The notes under the pieces: model-generated
The model's database searches: none
What the model saw: only the letters and a program-made list of their open reading frames with translations
Told to the model about the DNA's origin: nothing
Assembly (NCBI GenBank): GCA_016165875.1
Contig: JABBOT010000022.1
Coordinates: forward strand, 1,391,333-1,455,332
DNA length: 64,000 bases
Direction: 5' to 3'
Source of the DNA: Acanthopleura granulata
Lineage: Eukaryota > Mollusca > Polyplacophora > Chitonida > Chitonidae
In this document: piece after piece, positions 24,586 through 37,064 of the stretch
Layout: each line of letters starts with the position of its first letter
Position numbering within the stretch: the first letter of the stretch is position 1
Made by a program: the position numbers and the translations under genes

Positions 24586-24648
24586 CTAGGCCAGGAAAGG
24601 ACGCACGATGTCCTCAGCAGTGCCTGTACCCCAGCAGGTCAGCTGATC
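24586..24648 (-). CDS. C6orf62: C6orf62 last exon
   Basis: Acceptor (minus strand) gaatgttttcag; encodes [20 protein letters not shown] and TAG. The last block matches the conserved ...QLTHWAVGTIEDHLRPYM C-terminus in pattern, with several substitutions. Confidence 0.88.
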   Translation of the reverse strand, partial: DQLTCWGTGTAEDIVRPFLA

Positions 24649-27600
24649 CTGAAAACATTCAGCGACACTGAGTCATCAGAGTACCCCATTTTGTTTTATT
24701 TCGTTTCTTGCAGTATCGAGAAGTGGTCCAGAATCCCCAATACTTATACTACTCTTGCACTGTTGAATATATGCTGTCATATTTTGTCACATGGAGACAG
24801 TAGATCAACTCCATGACCAGGCTCATTACACAGCAAATCCCGCTTAATTCTCCCATTATGTTAATATCCACAAGACCACTTCATGGTAATTTCTTTATTT
24901 CACCGGTGTTTTACGCTGTACTCAAGAACACTTCACTTATAGGAGGGCATGGCCATCCGTAGGTTGCAGGTGGACCTCCCCAAGCACAGCAGGAGAGGAA
25001 ACCAGCATGGGTTGAACTTGAACTCACAGTGACTGCATTGGTGAGGGGAACCTGACCTCTATGGTAATTTGTGACAAGTTCACATGAACAAACAATAACT
25101 TAGATGTGGTACCAAGTTTACTAAAAAGCTCACCTGTAGGGGATATATTCTAATGCACAGTACACTTGAGGAATTCGTTAATTTACGGTATTTAATACGT
25201 ACACACTGAAGCAATGATGGAATATCCCCCTCATGTTATAGTGCTCTATACGTGTGCAAACCCTGAGTTCAATGCATCCAGTACTTTTTACCATCCCTAA
25301 CATTTCATTTAACACAGATTCTAATACACATTACACTAATTGAGGAATTCTGTAATTTATGGTATTTTATATGCACACACAGAATCAATGATGAAAGAAC
25401 ACCCTTGTATTATTGTGCTCTACATGTGCGCAAAACTGTTTGAAAAAGTTTACTGCATCCGTTACTTTTTAAGATAGCACCCCAAACATTTTGTTAACAT
25501 TGCTTTCCCTGTTATTGAATGCCAACCTCGATGCCCAAGGTACAACATAAGCTATGTCTCTACTTAGCACAGGCAAACTAAAAATGAATGGATCCTTACT
25601 TATCTTTTAACTGTTAAAATTTTGAACCAACACTTAACTCAGTTGACAGTGACAAGAGTGAACAACAAAAAAAGGTAAAATTCAAAAGGAACAAGAATCT
25701 TCCTCAACCTTAATTGTCTATATTTTAACAGACTGTAATTTCACTTCCTATTACATCTGTGACTAGAAACTGAGGGTTAGGGAAACCTTACCTGTGGCAG
25801 GTACAGACAGAGGCTGGACAGTTTGAACACTATCACTTTGTTTTTACTGGTCTGAAAATGTAAGACAGATCTCACTGAATATTACAGTCAAACCTGTTGT
25901 GTGCGACCAGAGATATAAACAGTGGCCGCATATGACGACCGAGCCAAATCACAACTAAATTCAGTTTCAGGAAATCTACACATGTACATAATTTTATAAA
26001 TAATTTTTGAAACACTTAAATGTGTTCTGCTGCACACATTTCATACAAATATAAAAATTGTAAATTGTAAATAGCAAAATAATAATAACTTGAAAATTTC
26101 AAGTTGTGTGGGGTAGGCCTGTAGGCCTCACGCATTAAACAGGTGCTTGCACAAAGGTTTCAGGTCAGGGCAGATTTGGCGGGAGAATTTCCTTCCCATC
26201 ATTATCAAGCCCTTGAAAGTCACGTGTCAGTTTGGACTACATATGTATAAATGACTATTCTAACAATGTTTTGGACTGTAAATGGCAGACTGCTGAGCTG
26301 TACGAAAATTCGGTCAATCATGTTTGCCATTGCCGATGAAACAACACGAACAAAATGTACGAGTGGAGGAAGATCAATTTCACCATGTGTTTGGTACATT
26401 CAATATTTTCGCAAAATGAAGACACAACACCATTTGTCTCCAAAGATAATGGCCAAGCAAGCCAGATTATTTGTCAAAGAAACCATGGAGGAGGAACCAC
26501 AGAAGGTCAGATTATATCCCGGTTTGCCCACATTTTACGGCATTCGTATCTCTGAACTCTGCAGGAAGCTAATCCAGTGCAGCGCTGTAGAGGTGTACGG
26601 GCTATAACCAGCTGGGCTGGATTGAAGAGCAAAAGACTTCACTGCAATTGACCAGTAACCTTCACACTTCACTTGTCTCCACAAAGTGGCAGGTTATAAC
26701 TCTTAATCACTACAAAAACTACTGAAACCTGTGGTTGCCATTTTGAAATCTTTGAATGTCCAATGCAGCAATCACCATTACTGTTGCAAGTCTTGGCTGT
26801 GTAGCCGTGGTTGATATAGAATTTGGTGGCAAAATACACTGGAAAGAGTTTCATGGCACAGCTGCAGCAGGCAGTGAGACATCTGCTTTCACATGAATAT
26901 ACTCAGAAGTCACTAACTGGACATCTCCTGCCCCAACTTTACATTTTAGTCATCAGCGTTGCTGGCAAAGCCAGTCAGCGCAAGTTAATGTGAAGACGCC
27001 AAAGCCTTTTCCAGCTCCTGTGAAGACCCCAAAGCCTTTTCCAGCTCCTCTGAAAGGCCCAGAGCCTGATGATACCAGTTTTTCAATCAGCTTATGCGAA
27101 AAATCCAGAGACTGATAAGATATCTATTTTTCAGCTTATGTAAAGACCCACGAGCCTGACACCCGTTTTTCCAGATACTGAATTCCCTAGAGCCTGAAAA
27201 CACCTGTTTCAGCTTACTGAAGACACCCTTTTCTCAGCTTAGGTGAATATCCCAGAGGCTATGGATACCTGTTTTTCAGCTCACTGAAAGCCCAAGGAAC
27301 CAATTCCACACTGTCTTTTCTGGCTTTGGTTAAAATTTAAAATACAATTCAGAGCTTATTTCTGAACCATAGAAATTATAATTTTACCACCTTTCAAATG
27401 TTATCTTTTCAAATTCCAGTACCCCAAAGCAAGCACTGTGAAGAGGGTTTAAATACTCACTTAGGTCACTTGTGAAATTGGTCCCAGTGCCTGATAACAT
27501 TTGACTTTCAGCTTCATTTATCTGCTTAGTGTTTCATGCCGTACTCAGGAATATTTCATTTATATGACAGCAGCCAGCATTATGGCTGGAGGTAACCAGA

Positions 27601-30600
27601 CAGAGCCTTGGGGGAAATCCATGAGCATTCACAGGTTGCTTGCGGACCTTCCCATGTATGACGAGAGAAAGCCAGTGNNNNNNNNNNNNNGTCATCAGAG
27701 TACCCCATTTTGTTTTATTTCGTTTCTTGCAGTATCGGGAAGTGGTCCAGAATCCCCAATACTTATACTACTCTTGCACTGCTGAATATATGCTGTCATA
27801 TTTTGTCACACGGAGACAGTCGATCAACTCCATGACCAGGCTCATTACATAGCAAATCACGCTTAATTCTCCCATTATGTTAATATCCACAAGACCACTT
27901 CATGGTAATTTCTTTATTTCACCGGTGTTTTACGCTGTACTCAAGAACACTTCACTTATAGGAGGGCATGACCATCCGTAGGTTGCAGGTGGACCTTCCC
28001 AAGCACAGCAGGAGAGGAAACCAGCATGGGTTGAACTTGAACTCACAGTGACTGCATTGGTGAGGGGAACCTGACCTCTATGGTAATTTGTGACAAGTTC
28101 ACATGAACAAACAATAACTTAGATGTGGTACCAAGTTTACTAAAAAGCTCACCTGTAGGGGACAGATTCTAATGCACAGTACACTTGAGGAATTCGTTAA
28201 TTTACGGTATTTAATACGTACACACTGAATCAATGATGGAATATCCCCCTCATGTTATAGTGCTCTACACGTGTGCAAACCCGGAGTTCAATGCATCCAG
28301 TACTTTTTACCATCCCTAACATTTTATTTAACACAGATTCTAATACACATTACACTAATTGAGGAATTCGGTAATTTACGGTATTTTATACGCACACACA
28401 GAATCAATGATGAAAGAACACCCTTGTATTATTGTGCTTTACATGTGCGCAAAACTGTTCAAAAAAGTTTACTGCATCCGTTACTTTTTAAGATAGCACC
28501 CCAAACATTTTGTTAACATTGCTTTCCCTGTTATTGAATGCCAACCTCGATGCCCAAGGTACGACATAAGCTATGTCTCTACTTAGCACAGGCAAACTAA
28601 AAACGAATGGATCCTTACTTATCTTTTAACTGTTAAAATTTTGAACCAACACTTAACTCAGTTGACAGTGACAAGAGTGAACAACAACAAACAACGGTAA
28701 AATTCAAAAGGAACAAGAATCTTCCTCACCCTTAATTGTCTATATTTTAACAGACTGTAATTTCACTTCCTATTACATCTGTGACTGGAAACTGAGGGTT
28801 AGGGAAACCTTACCTGTGGCAGGTACAGACAGAGGCTGGACAGTTTGAACACTATCACTTTGTTTTTACTGGTCTGAAAATATAAGACAGATCTCACTGA
28901 ATATTACAGTCAAACCTGTTGTGTGCGACCAGAGACATAAACAGTGGCCGCATATGACGACCGAGCCAAATCACAACTAAATTCAGTTTCAGGAAATCTA
29001 CACATGTACATAATTTTATAAATAATTTTTGAAACACTTAAATGTGTTCTGCTGCACACATTTCATACAAATATAAAAATTGTAAATTGTAAATAGCAAA
29101 ATAATAATAACTTGAAAATTTCAAGCTGTGTGGGGTAGGCCTGTAGGCCTCACGCATGAAACAGGTGCTTGCACAAAGGTTTCAGGTCAGGGCAGATTTG
29201 GCGGGAGAATTTCCTTCCCATCATTATCAAGCCCTTGAAAGTCACGTGTCAGTTTGGCCTAAGTAGGTATAAATGACTATTCTAACAATGTCTTGGACTG
29301 TAAATGGCAGACTGCTGAGCTGTATGAAAATTCGGTCAATCATGTTTGCCATTACCGATGAAACAACACGAACAAAATGTACGAGTGGAGGAAGATCAAT
29401 TTCACCATGTGTTTGGTACAGGCAATATTTTGGCAAAATGAGGACACAACACCATTTGTCTCCAAAGATGATGGCCAAGCAAGCCAGATTATTTGTCAAA
29501 GAAACCATGGAAGGTCAGATTATATCCCGGTTTGCCCACATTTTACGGCATTCGTATCTCTGAACTCTGCAGGAAGCTAATCCAGTGCAGCGCTGTAGAG
29601 GTGTACGGGCTATAACCAGCTGGGCTGGATTGAAGACCAAAAGACTTCACTGCAATTGACCAGTAATCTTCACACTTCACTTGTCTCCACAAAGTGGCAG
29701 GTTATAACTCTTAATCACTACAAAAACTACTGAAACCTGTGGTTGCCATTTTGAAATCTTTGAATGTCCAATGCAGCAATCACCATTACTGTTGCAAGTC
29801 TTGGCTGTGTAGCCGTGGTTGATATAGAATTTGGTGGCAAAATACACTGGAAAGAGTTTCATGGCCCAGCTGCAGCAGGCAGTGAGACATCTGCTTTCAC
29901 ATGAATATACTCAGAAGTCACTAACTGGACATCTCCTGCCCCAACTGTTTAGTCATCAGCGTTGCTGGCAAAGCCAGTCAGCGCAAGTTAATGTGAAGAC
30001 CCCAAAGCCTTTTCCAGCTCCTGTGAAGACCCCAAAGCCTTTTCCAGCTCCTGTGAAGACCCCAAAGCCTTTTCCAGCTCCTGTGAAAGGCCCAGAGCCT
30101 GATGATACCAGTTTTTCGATCAGCTTATGTGAAAAATCCAGAGACTGATAAGATATCTATTTTTCAGTTTATGTAAAGACCCACGGGCCTGACACCCGTT
30201 TTTCCAGATACTGAATTCCCTAGAGCCTGAAAACACCTGTTTCAGCTTACTGAAGACCCCGAGCCTGAAGACACCCTTTTTTCAGCTTAGGTGAATATCC
30301 CAGAGGCTATGGATACCTGTTTTTCAGCTCACTGAAAGCCCAAGGAACCAATTCCACACTGTCTTTTCTGGCTTTGGTTAAAATTTAAAATACAATTCAG
30401 AGCTTATTTCTGAACCATAGAAATTATAATTTTACCACCTTTCAAATGTTATCTTTTCAAATTCCAGTACCCCAAAGGAAGCACTGTGAAGAGGGTTTAA
30501 ATACTCACTTAGGTCACTTGTGAAATTGGTCCCAGTGCCTGATAACATTTGACTTTCAGCTTCATTTATCTGCTTAGTGTTTCATGCCGTACTCAGGAAT

Positions 30601-33600
30601 ATTTCATTTATATGACAGCAGCCAGCATTATGGCTGGAGGTAACCAGACAGAGCCTTGGGGGAAATCCATGAGCATTCACAGGTTGCTTGCGGACCTTCC
30701 CATGTATGACGAGAGAAAGCCAGTGTGAACTGGGCTTGAACTCACAGAGATCGCATTGATGAGAGGCACTTGGGTCATTATGCTACACTAGTGAGCTAAT
30801 TCCTTCCACCACAAAGGCCCCTATTACCGCAGATCGTACCAGATTTTACCACTTACCTGGAGCTGGTGTTTATCTATAAAGAGGAACGTGGACTGAGAGG
30901 CATTGTTGATGATCAGGCCAGACTTCTGACGACGAGTCAATAGACGTATCAACTGCTTCTCATAGTCTTCATGGTTGAACTCAAATACTGCCTGCAACCA
31001 GAGGGTTAGTCTACTGTACATTTATATTTCAAACGTGTTTACTTTCGGTGTTGTATATGTTCTCATTTGTCTTGTAGATGGTACTAAAGAGTATTTAACT
31101 TCCTATAAACCTGGAGGTCAGGAATATAGATATTAAGACATGACCTAATTTCTCAAAGACAGACAGGTTGCAATTAACTCTCTGCCACACAAAAAGTTAC
31201 AAATTACATTTGTTTCTGTTCCCTTCTCAAGGACTGCCACCATTTTGAAAATCCACGCAATATTGGTAGAATGAAAACAAGCTTACCTGAATAGGCTTAA
31301 AAGCATCAGAATCTCCTTTCCACCGGGAAAATAGGTGACACTCAATTTTGTCAATATCATTTCGGGGCCATAGAAAGAAATCAATTTCCATTGTGCACCC
31401 CAAAACGTCCTGAAATAATGAAGAGCAAACGTCGTTTTTGGAAAAACAGCAGTTAATGATGTGGCTGGTAACTTTGAAGGTCAGAGATATATATATATCA
31501 ATATGTTTGAATAATATGCTGCCCAAGGTAACCATTTAAAACCTTCAAATATATGTAATTAAGAGCACACAAGGCTGGTGATAATACCACTTTTTGTGAT
31601 AATACAACAGATGTTTCATACAAACAGCCAGGCTATTGATTCTGGATTCTTTTTTTCTCCAGATTTGTAGCAGATCTGAATCTTTTCAGTCTTTCATTGT
31701 CTTTAGCTTAATAAACTTGCTCTTTCCACTATCAAGCAAACTATGTGATAAAGAGAAAGAAAGGAAATGGCAAGAATGAAAATGGTAAGTCACACAATTT
31801 TTCGCCCATAAGTTGCACATTTTGCCTTTTGCTTAGACTTCAAATAATCTTGGAAAGGTGTTTTGAGACTTCAGAGGTGGGATAATATCCTACTGGAAAA
31901 ACAAATTTTAGCACGTAAACCATTATTTCATAGCATTTACATGCATCTAAAAAATTGACTTGGGGGTTTAAGTCAATAGGTTCCTCAGGTATTTACAGTC
32001 ATCTGTAACAGTAACCAAAAGCCTGAGAACCTCTTCAGAAAGATGTGATCTCTACAAATGAGAGCAGTTCCCCTTCTCTGATGACAGGAACTCTAGGGCC
32101 ACTCTCATGTGACTAGAAAACTATTTAAGACATAGCACTAAGACAATGTTATTTACAAGATAAGTCTTCAGTCAAGTATTGTGAAAGTGTGCCCAGTGTG
32201 GTTTCCTCAGTCTGCTGAGCAGATAAACTTGCCTTTCTCAAGGACTGCCACCTTGTAGCATGTAGCTGAACAACATCTTTCTCCAGCAACTCCTTACTGC
32301 TCTCTAAGGAATAGGCTTCCTCCTACAATGCACAACAGAATATTCATATGTTTATTTTAGTGTTAATTAGTGTTGCATAATAAGCTCCAAAGAGCCTGGA
32401 GGAAACCAAACCCCAAGTACGTGATAAACCACTGGACAAACCAGTTATGATTAGTCCTGACCAATAGAGATTTGTATACTACCACTGATACTGTTATTCA
32501 CAGGCAGAAGGCATTGCTGTTTTATGAGTTGTATGATTGCCTTCCCTTTGCAGAAGGTTGGAGAACCCAACCGCCACCAGGACAATTTCTTGAAGTGCCA
32601 CGTCAATCACAACATTTATTTATTTATTTATTTATTTATCTGATTGGTGTTTTACGCCCTACTCAAGAATATTTCACTTATACGACAGCGGCCCGAGCTT
32701 TGGTGGAAGGAAACTGGGCAGCGCACTGGCGAAACCCACGACCATCCGAAGGTTGCTGTCAGACATTCCCAGGTACAGCCCTAAAGGAAGCCAGCATGAA
32801 CTGGACCTGAACTCACAGCGACTGCATTGGTGAGAGGTACTGGGTCATTACGCCTTGCTGGCAAACTAATCCCCTCGAACCAGTAACAATAGAAACTGGG
32901 TAGAAATATTGATATGATATGAAGGAAATGCTACAAAAGAAACCTAGCCCCGTAGTTCATGAGGATTTTTGATGAATAACACTATTTAACCCATACAACC
33001 GAAGATTTCTCACAAAACAAGATCTTTGGTGGAGTCCACAAAAATTTCCCCGCTGTGATGTATTAATATTCCTTGTATGATGTTGAATCAGGCAGATGTG
33101 ACATCGAGAGGCATTTATGCTGGGATGGCATCAAGAGCATTTGAAAGGGTAGTATCATTTCTGGATACATGTTAACAACTGGTGACAATCAGGTGTTCAT
33201 GCATGAGGTTGCACCAGGCAAAGTGAAAAGGGCAGAAAATATTCCTGTCTATATTCTTCAAAAAACACGCATAATATTTACTATGATACAATTTTTAACA
33301 TTTTAGGACAGCAATTCAGCTTATCTCAATCTTTATCAATTCACCTTGCTATTAAGACAGAGGTTTGGACACCAAAGTAACTGTTTAATGAACTGAACTG
33401 AGCCACAGTGATTGTTCTCAATATTAATTTAATGTCTTTAGTGACTCCCCTCCTCCCTAGTTATTAAACAGAAAGAATGTACTAATAATTTCAAAAGTTG
33501 AACATATATATACTAAGATCTCTATTTTCCCATAGACCCACCTGATGAGTCATCTTTCGTTGGCTATAGGTAACCCTACCAGTAGTACCTACCTTTACTC

Positions 33601-35175
33601 CTCTAAGAATAGTCTCTTCATAGTTATTAGTCATCACCGGTACAACTTCTGTCACTTCAAATACAGCACTGTTTTTCTTCTGAAAAATACAACAAATAAT
33701 ATACATAGCTTTAGCCTTATGTCACAATCTTTACATGGGTGAAGGTAGCAGAAGTACCTCAAAGAAGACCATCAATCTTGTCATATGTCACAGACCAACT
33801 TTCCTATGACACAGGTGACTTGAGTGAAGTATTTCAGTTGTATAACAGTAGCTGAGTTTACAAGGAAATGCCACGTAATAGAAAGGAGTAAGTGCAACCA
33901 CACCTGAGCAGAAACTGTTCTAGATATCATTTTTCATCACATATTTCTGCAAATTCCGTGCCTTCAATCATTCTATCTATTAGCCATGTAATTTTTTCAA
34001 AAGTCTTTCTGTTTAAACACAATATAAATTCAATACATAAAATCTTACATGAGCTCAAAATGGCTTTTGTTGTTGATTGATTGATGTATTTATTTGATTG
34101 GTGTTTTACGCCCTACTCAAGAATATTTCACGTATACGACGTCGGCCAGCACTATGGTGAGAGGAAACCCGGCACAGCCCGGGGTAAACCCATGAGCATC
34201 TGCAGGTTGCTGGCAGACCTTCCCACATATGGCCAGAGAGGAAGCCAGCATGAGCTGGACTTGAACTCATAGCCACTGCATTGGTGGGAGGCTTCGTGTC
34301 ATTGCACTGCGCTAGCATGCTAACCGACTAAGCCACGGAGGCCCCCTTTTGTGTTGACATCCTCTAAACTGTCACATAAAAAGTCAAGGACAAGTATCAA
34401 ATTACTATTGAACTCATTACTTAGTTGTAATGGGAATTTCAATTTTATTTTTTTTCAACTATGTTAAGTTCCTGTCCATTTCAAACAAACTGTAGACCTG
34501 ACTGAAAATCTTGTCACCTTGTCAATTTAGATTTTCTGTTTCTTCTTTTTTTTTTTTTGATGTTGTACCCTTCATAGACTACATGTATTTTGCTTTGAGG
34601 GAACATCATTACTGGTAGAACAAAGTACTATACCTGGCAATGTATGCTAAACATTGTGATACACAGCAGGTAACAGATAAGCAAAATCATCGTTCAATAA
34701 GCCGAGTCAGCATTTCAAGCGTCGTGTGAATTCACACAGGGAAAACAAGATGATTTTACAGCAGTTGCAACCAGTTCAATTTTACGTTTTACAGTCATTT
34801 CTGTCAGGTCCATAACACCCTTAGCATTTACTAAAACATCATGAAACTTAGTCGTAATACTTTGCGATAACCCCAACCCTGTTTCGGAAGGCTGTGTGAA
34901 TTCAGGAGACTCTTGAAATGCAGACTCCAAGCACAGTATATAAGTGATAGAAGTGTTTCTCCTTTCACAGGACTCGGCCAGTAGACTCCCCAAAGAAAAA
35001 GGCTTTTATGACTTATTTTGGCGTATTCGTCCACTTTTGCCCTCACCTTGTCTTTGAAGTGGAAAGCTATGTACATTTTGAACTCAAAGTGGTCGGCTAG
35101 GGATTCTCGTTTCTTGCGTAACTGATGCCTCAAACGGCTAACGGCCGCGCTTCTCCTTGTGTACGGGTCTCCCAT
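24586..35175 (-). CDS. C6orf62: C6orf62 homologue, complete, seven exons
   Basis: Minus-strand exons in order: 35175-35047, 33679-33593, 32322-32233, 31409-31287, 30991-30857, then one of 28873-28814 or 25851-25792 (duplicate copies), then 24648-24586 with the stop. Every junction is phase 0 and the product is 228 aa, close to the 229 aa of human C6orf62. Conserved blocks include [78 protein letters not shown] and [10 protein letters not shown]. The human protein has no well-established function, and no catalytic motif, signal peptide or membrane segment is visible here. One intron has a GC donor. The start is the only Met fitting the conserved MGDP start. Confidence 0.93.
24891..25062 (-). 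repeat. SINE family 1, diverged copy
   Basis: tttatttcaccggtgtttta with tactcaagaacacttcactt and gaacttgaactcacagtgac. The body is partly deleted. It is repeated at 27909-28079 in the second duplicate. Confidence 0.7.
25792..25851 (-). CDS. C6orf62: C6orf62 exon 6, duplicate copy 1
   Basis: Minus-strand acceptor attttcag, donor gccacag|gtaagg. Encodes [20 protein letters not shown]. Identical coding sequence to 28814-28873. Only one is likely to be real (see findings). Confidence 0.8.
25885..26840. mobile_element. Tigger-related non-autonomous element, copy 1
   Basis: Starts with TA then cagtcaaacctgttgtgtgc, the same terminus as the Tigger element at 1496. Two internal blocks (about 25960-26040 and 26735-26840) match the element at 45766-46176. 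The right end is not clear; a weak candidate terminus (gtttggacta) occurs near 26234. Confidence 0.55.
26995..27065 (+). repeat. 30-bp tandem repeat
   Basis: aagcctttttccagctcctgt-like units: ccaaagccttttccagctcc twice here. The allele at 30000-30085 has three. More decayed copies (cagagcctga...) follow for about 250 bp. Confidence 0.8.
27514..27677 (-). repeat. SINE family 1 copy truncated by the gap
   Basis: gcttagtgtttcatgccgta start, body gcagccagcattatggctgg; stops at the N run. The complete version is at 30562-30823. Confidence 0.85.
27678..27690. other. Assembly gap (13 N)
   Basis: Thirteen undetermined bases separating the two copies of the 3-kb duplication. Confidence 1.
28814..28873 (-). 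CDS. C6orf62: C6orf62 exon 6, duplicate copy 2
   Basis: Same 20 codons as 25792-25851, with the same splice signals. This copy is contiguous with the upstream exons. Confidence 0.82.
28907..29840. mobile_element. Tigger-related non-autonomous element, copy 2
   Basis: Duplicate of the element at 25885, starting cagtcaaacctgttgtgtgc after TA. Confidence 0.55.
30562..30823 (-). repeat. SINE family 1 copy
   Basis: Complete version of the copy cut at 27677. tRNA-like end near 30785-30823, Met-less and degenerate. Confidence 0.8.
30857..30991 (-). CDS. C6orf62: C6orf62 exon 5
   Basis: Acceptor tggttgcag, donor cagctccag|gtaagt. 45 codons: [20 protein letters not shown], then [20 protein letters not shown] and HQLQ. 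Confidence 0.93.
31287..31409 (-). CDS. C6orf62: C6orf62 exon 4
   Basis: Acceptor cattatttcag, donor cctattcag|gtaagc. 41 codons including [20 protein letters not shown] and [17 protein letters not shown]. Confidence 0.93.
32233..32322 (-). CDS. C6orf62: C6orf62 exon 3, with GC donor
   Basis: Acceptor gcattgtag, donor gagaaag|gcaagt (GC instead of GT). 30 codons: [20 protein letters not shown] and [10 protein letters not shown], matching the conserved [18 protein letters not shown] block. Confidence 0.9.
32615..32875 (-). repeat. tRNA-derived SINE, family 1
   Basis: tttatttatttatttatctg start, gtgttttacgccctactcaa, and a B-box-like gacctgaactcacagcg at the right. Confidence 0.85.
33593..33679 (-). 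CDS. C6orf62: C6orf62 exon 2
   Basis: Acceptor tatttttcag, donor gtaaag|gtaggt. 29 codons: [20 protein letters not shown] then EETILRGVK. Confidence 0.93.
34084..34346 (-). repeat. tRNA-derived SINE, family 1, near complete
   Basis: tgtatttatttgattggtgt at the left, ggccagcactatggtgagag body, taagccacggaggcccc tRNA head at the right. Confidence 0.88.
35047..35175 (-). CDS. C6orf62: C6orf62 exon 1 with start codon
   Basis: ATG at 35175-35173; donor aaagacaag|gtgagg. 43 codons: [20 protein letters not shown] then [20 protein letters not shown]. The MGDP start matches vertebrate C6orf62. Confidence 0.93.
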
Positions 35176-36211
35176 TCCTATCGTCGTACAGTACTACTGT
35201 CGTATCATTACCCTATCTGATTTCTATGGATGTCATCTGTCACAACACTAACAATATCCAATTCCAATATATATATATATATGTATATCTTTTTTTTTTT
35301 TTACATTACAATACAAAAATATATACTAGCAGGTCTTCCATAGTTAGTTACAAACAAGCGATAATCTATGGCGTAAAAGAGACATGTTGAGGTTATATTT
35401 CCTTCCGAGCTTTCGGTTTCTATCCAATTACAAGGTGGCGAAACTAGGAGCCGAGTTTGGAAGCGGTCTTGACATTTTTAGTTCATTTTTCCCGACGAAA
35501 TACATGGTGACTTCCCCGTCATCTCCAACCATTTACGTGCACACGTAACACAAATTTGACATCAACAAAAATGTACATATTTTCCGATGTTTTGCAGTCA
35601 ATTTGGGCGACATGATGTCGGTGGTTGGCACCAATGGTGTGGTTGTTCGCGGTAGAATAAGATGAAAGTTTAGCCATGCAAGATGTCACTCTCCACCATT
35701 CTTCGGACGAACTTCAATGGCGGAAAAAATCAGGTGTCAATCTCCACCGCAAAGTGACGAAATTGCAAACTATCCCTGTCACTTCAGAGCAGACATGCTA
35801 ACTAAAATTCATCCGCCAACTACATCTATCGATATTCCATGACTTTCCTTGTAGAAAGACCGAGGCGCTATTTGTACACAATATTTTAGTTTTCTGTGCT
35901 ATAGCATTAGCAACACTATTTCACACCCGAATTGTGTTATTTTTGTTTGTCAAGGATCAAATAGTCCATTGCCGAAGAAATACAATGTAGAACTTCTTTC
36001 GATGCATACGGCATAGAATATTCTGTGTTATGCGTCCATGTCAGTCAGTTGTTTTTCTTAACCTTCCGTAACTTTATTAGGAGTAGCAGCTATATCGAGG
36101 ACAGTTATAGTAATGCAATCAAATAATGTTAAAAACAAACTGAGTGAAATCACCTCGACTATCTCCGTAAGCGTTCGTAACCATGGCTTCGGGCGATGTT
36201 TAGCATTATTT

Positions 36212-36226
36212 ACAATATGGCGGCGG
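36212..36226 (+). promoter_or_regulatory. YY1-like site
   Basis: acaatatggcggcgg matches the AANATGGCGGC consensus that often lies just downstream of metazoan start sites. The orientation points toward the channel gene. Confidence 0.5.
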
Positions 36227-36869
36227 GCACTGCTTCTCGTGGATGCTAAACTATTATTGGTGTAATTACGAAAGCGGAAATCTGCAGGTATTATTGCATT
36301 ATGGAAAGTTCCAAATGCGAATTTTTATTTATTCTGTTTGACGGATGTATGTAGTTAACCGATATATGTAGCCTTTTTCTTCCTTTTAAGATGTGGATGA
36401 GCCCATCAGTGTTTTACACACATAGAAATGATGACTGGAGTGAATGTTTTATTTTATGTCAAAGCTCGGCTCCGATGAAAGTCAGAATTTTAAAACAGCA
36501 TGACGAGTCAATCTACATGTACTTGCATTAAAAATAACTGTTTGTTATTTCTGTCTTTTTTTTTCCCTTTATATAAATTATCAAATTTTTACCAATCGAA
36601 ACTCTATCATGTATTAGCCCCAGGTTGCTATTTCAATCCTTCTTTTATATACTGAACTGACGGTATATCATAGCCACAGTGGGAAGCTTATGCGCTTTCA
36701 CACCAAGTCAGATAAGTCCTTTCTGAACGACGTTTCCAGCCCAAAATAAGTGTCAACTGTGGCTCTTACCTCTCAGCTCGGTCGCACACTCAACATCTCA
36801 CGTATATTCCAGTGGGTATATATCACAGTACATCTGAATGGAGTGTATGAGCTGGTCTTAGGCCTGACT

Positions 36870-37064
36870 CCATCTTTCATGACTATGGCTCCTTAAGTAG
36901 CTGCTGTGATTAAGTGCTACGTTTGGCTGGTAGACTGTATCAGGCAGAGGTCGACGGTTTTCTGAGCATTTCAGTTTCCTCCACCCTGAGAATTGACCCT
37001 GTTCACAGCACATCTGAATGGAGTGTATGGTGTTAAACACCAGTCAAATAAATAAATTTCATCT
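36870..37064 (+). repeat. SINE family 2 partial copy
   Basis: catttcagtttcctccaccc then gtatggtgttaaacaccagt and caaataaataaat. It sits just before the channel gene start. Confidence 0.6.

Larger units (their letters stand above)
24672..27677. repeat. Large duplication, copy 1, left of the assembly gap
   Basis: Nearly identical to 27691-30725 with scattered substitutions and small indels, e.g. two versus three copies of a 30-bp unit and a short insertion near 26490. It ends abruptly at the N run. Confidence 0.97.
27691..30725. repeat. Large duplication, copy 2, right of the assembly gap
   Basis: Repeats 24672-27677 in the same order and orientation. It continues without a break into the rest of the C6orf62 gene. 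Confidence 0.97.

Noticed and set aside
26251..26607. 118-codon open frame, also present at 29273
   Set aside because: The two copies differ by an indel that breaks the frame, no protein family is recognisable, and it lies in a transposon-derived intron.
24672..30725. C6orf62 exon 6 as a pair of mutually exclusive exons
   Set aside because: The coding sequences are identical and the copies meet at an N gap, which fits an assembly artefact better.
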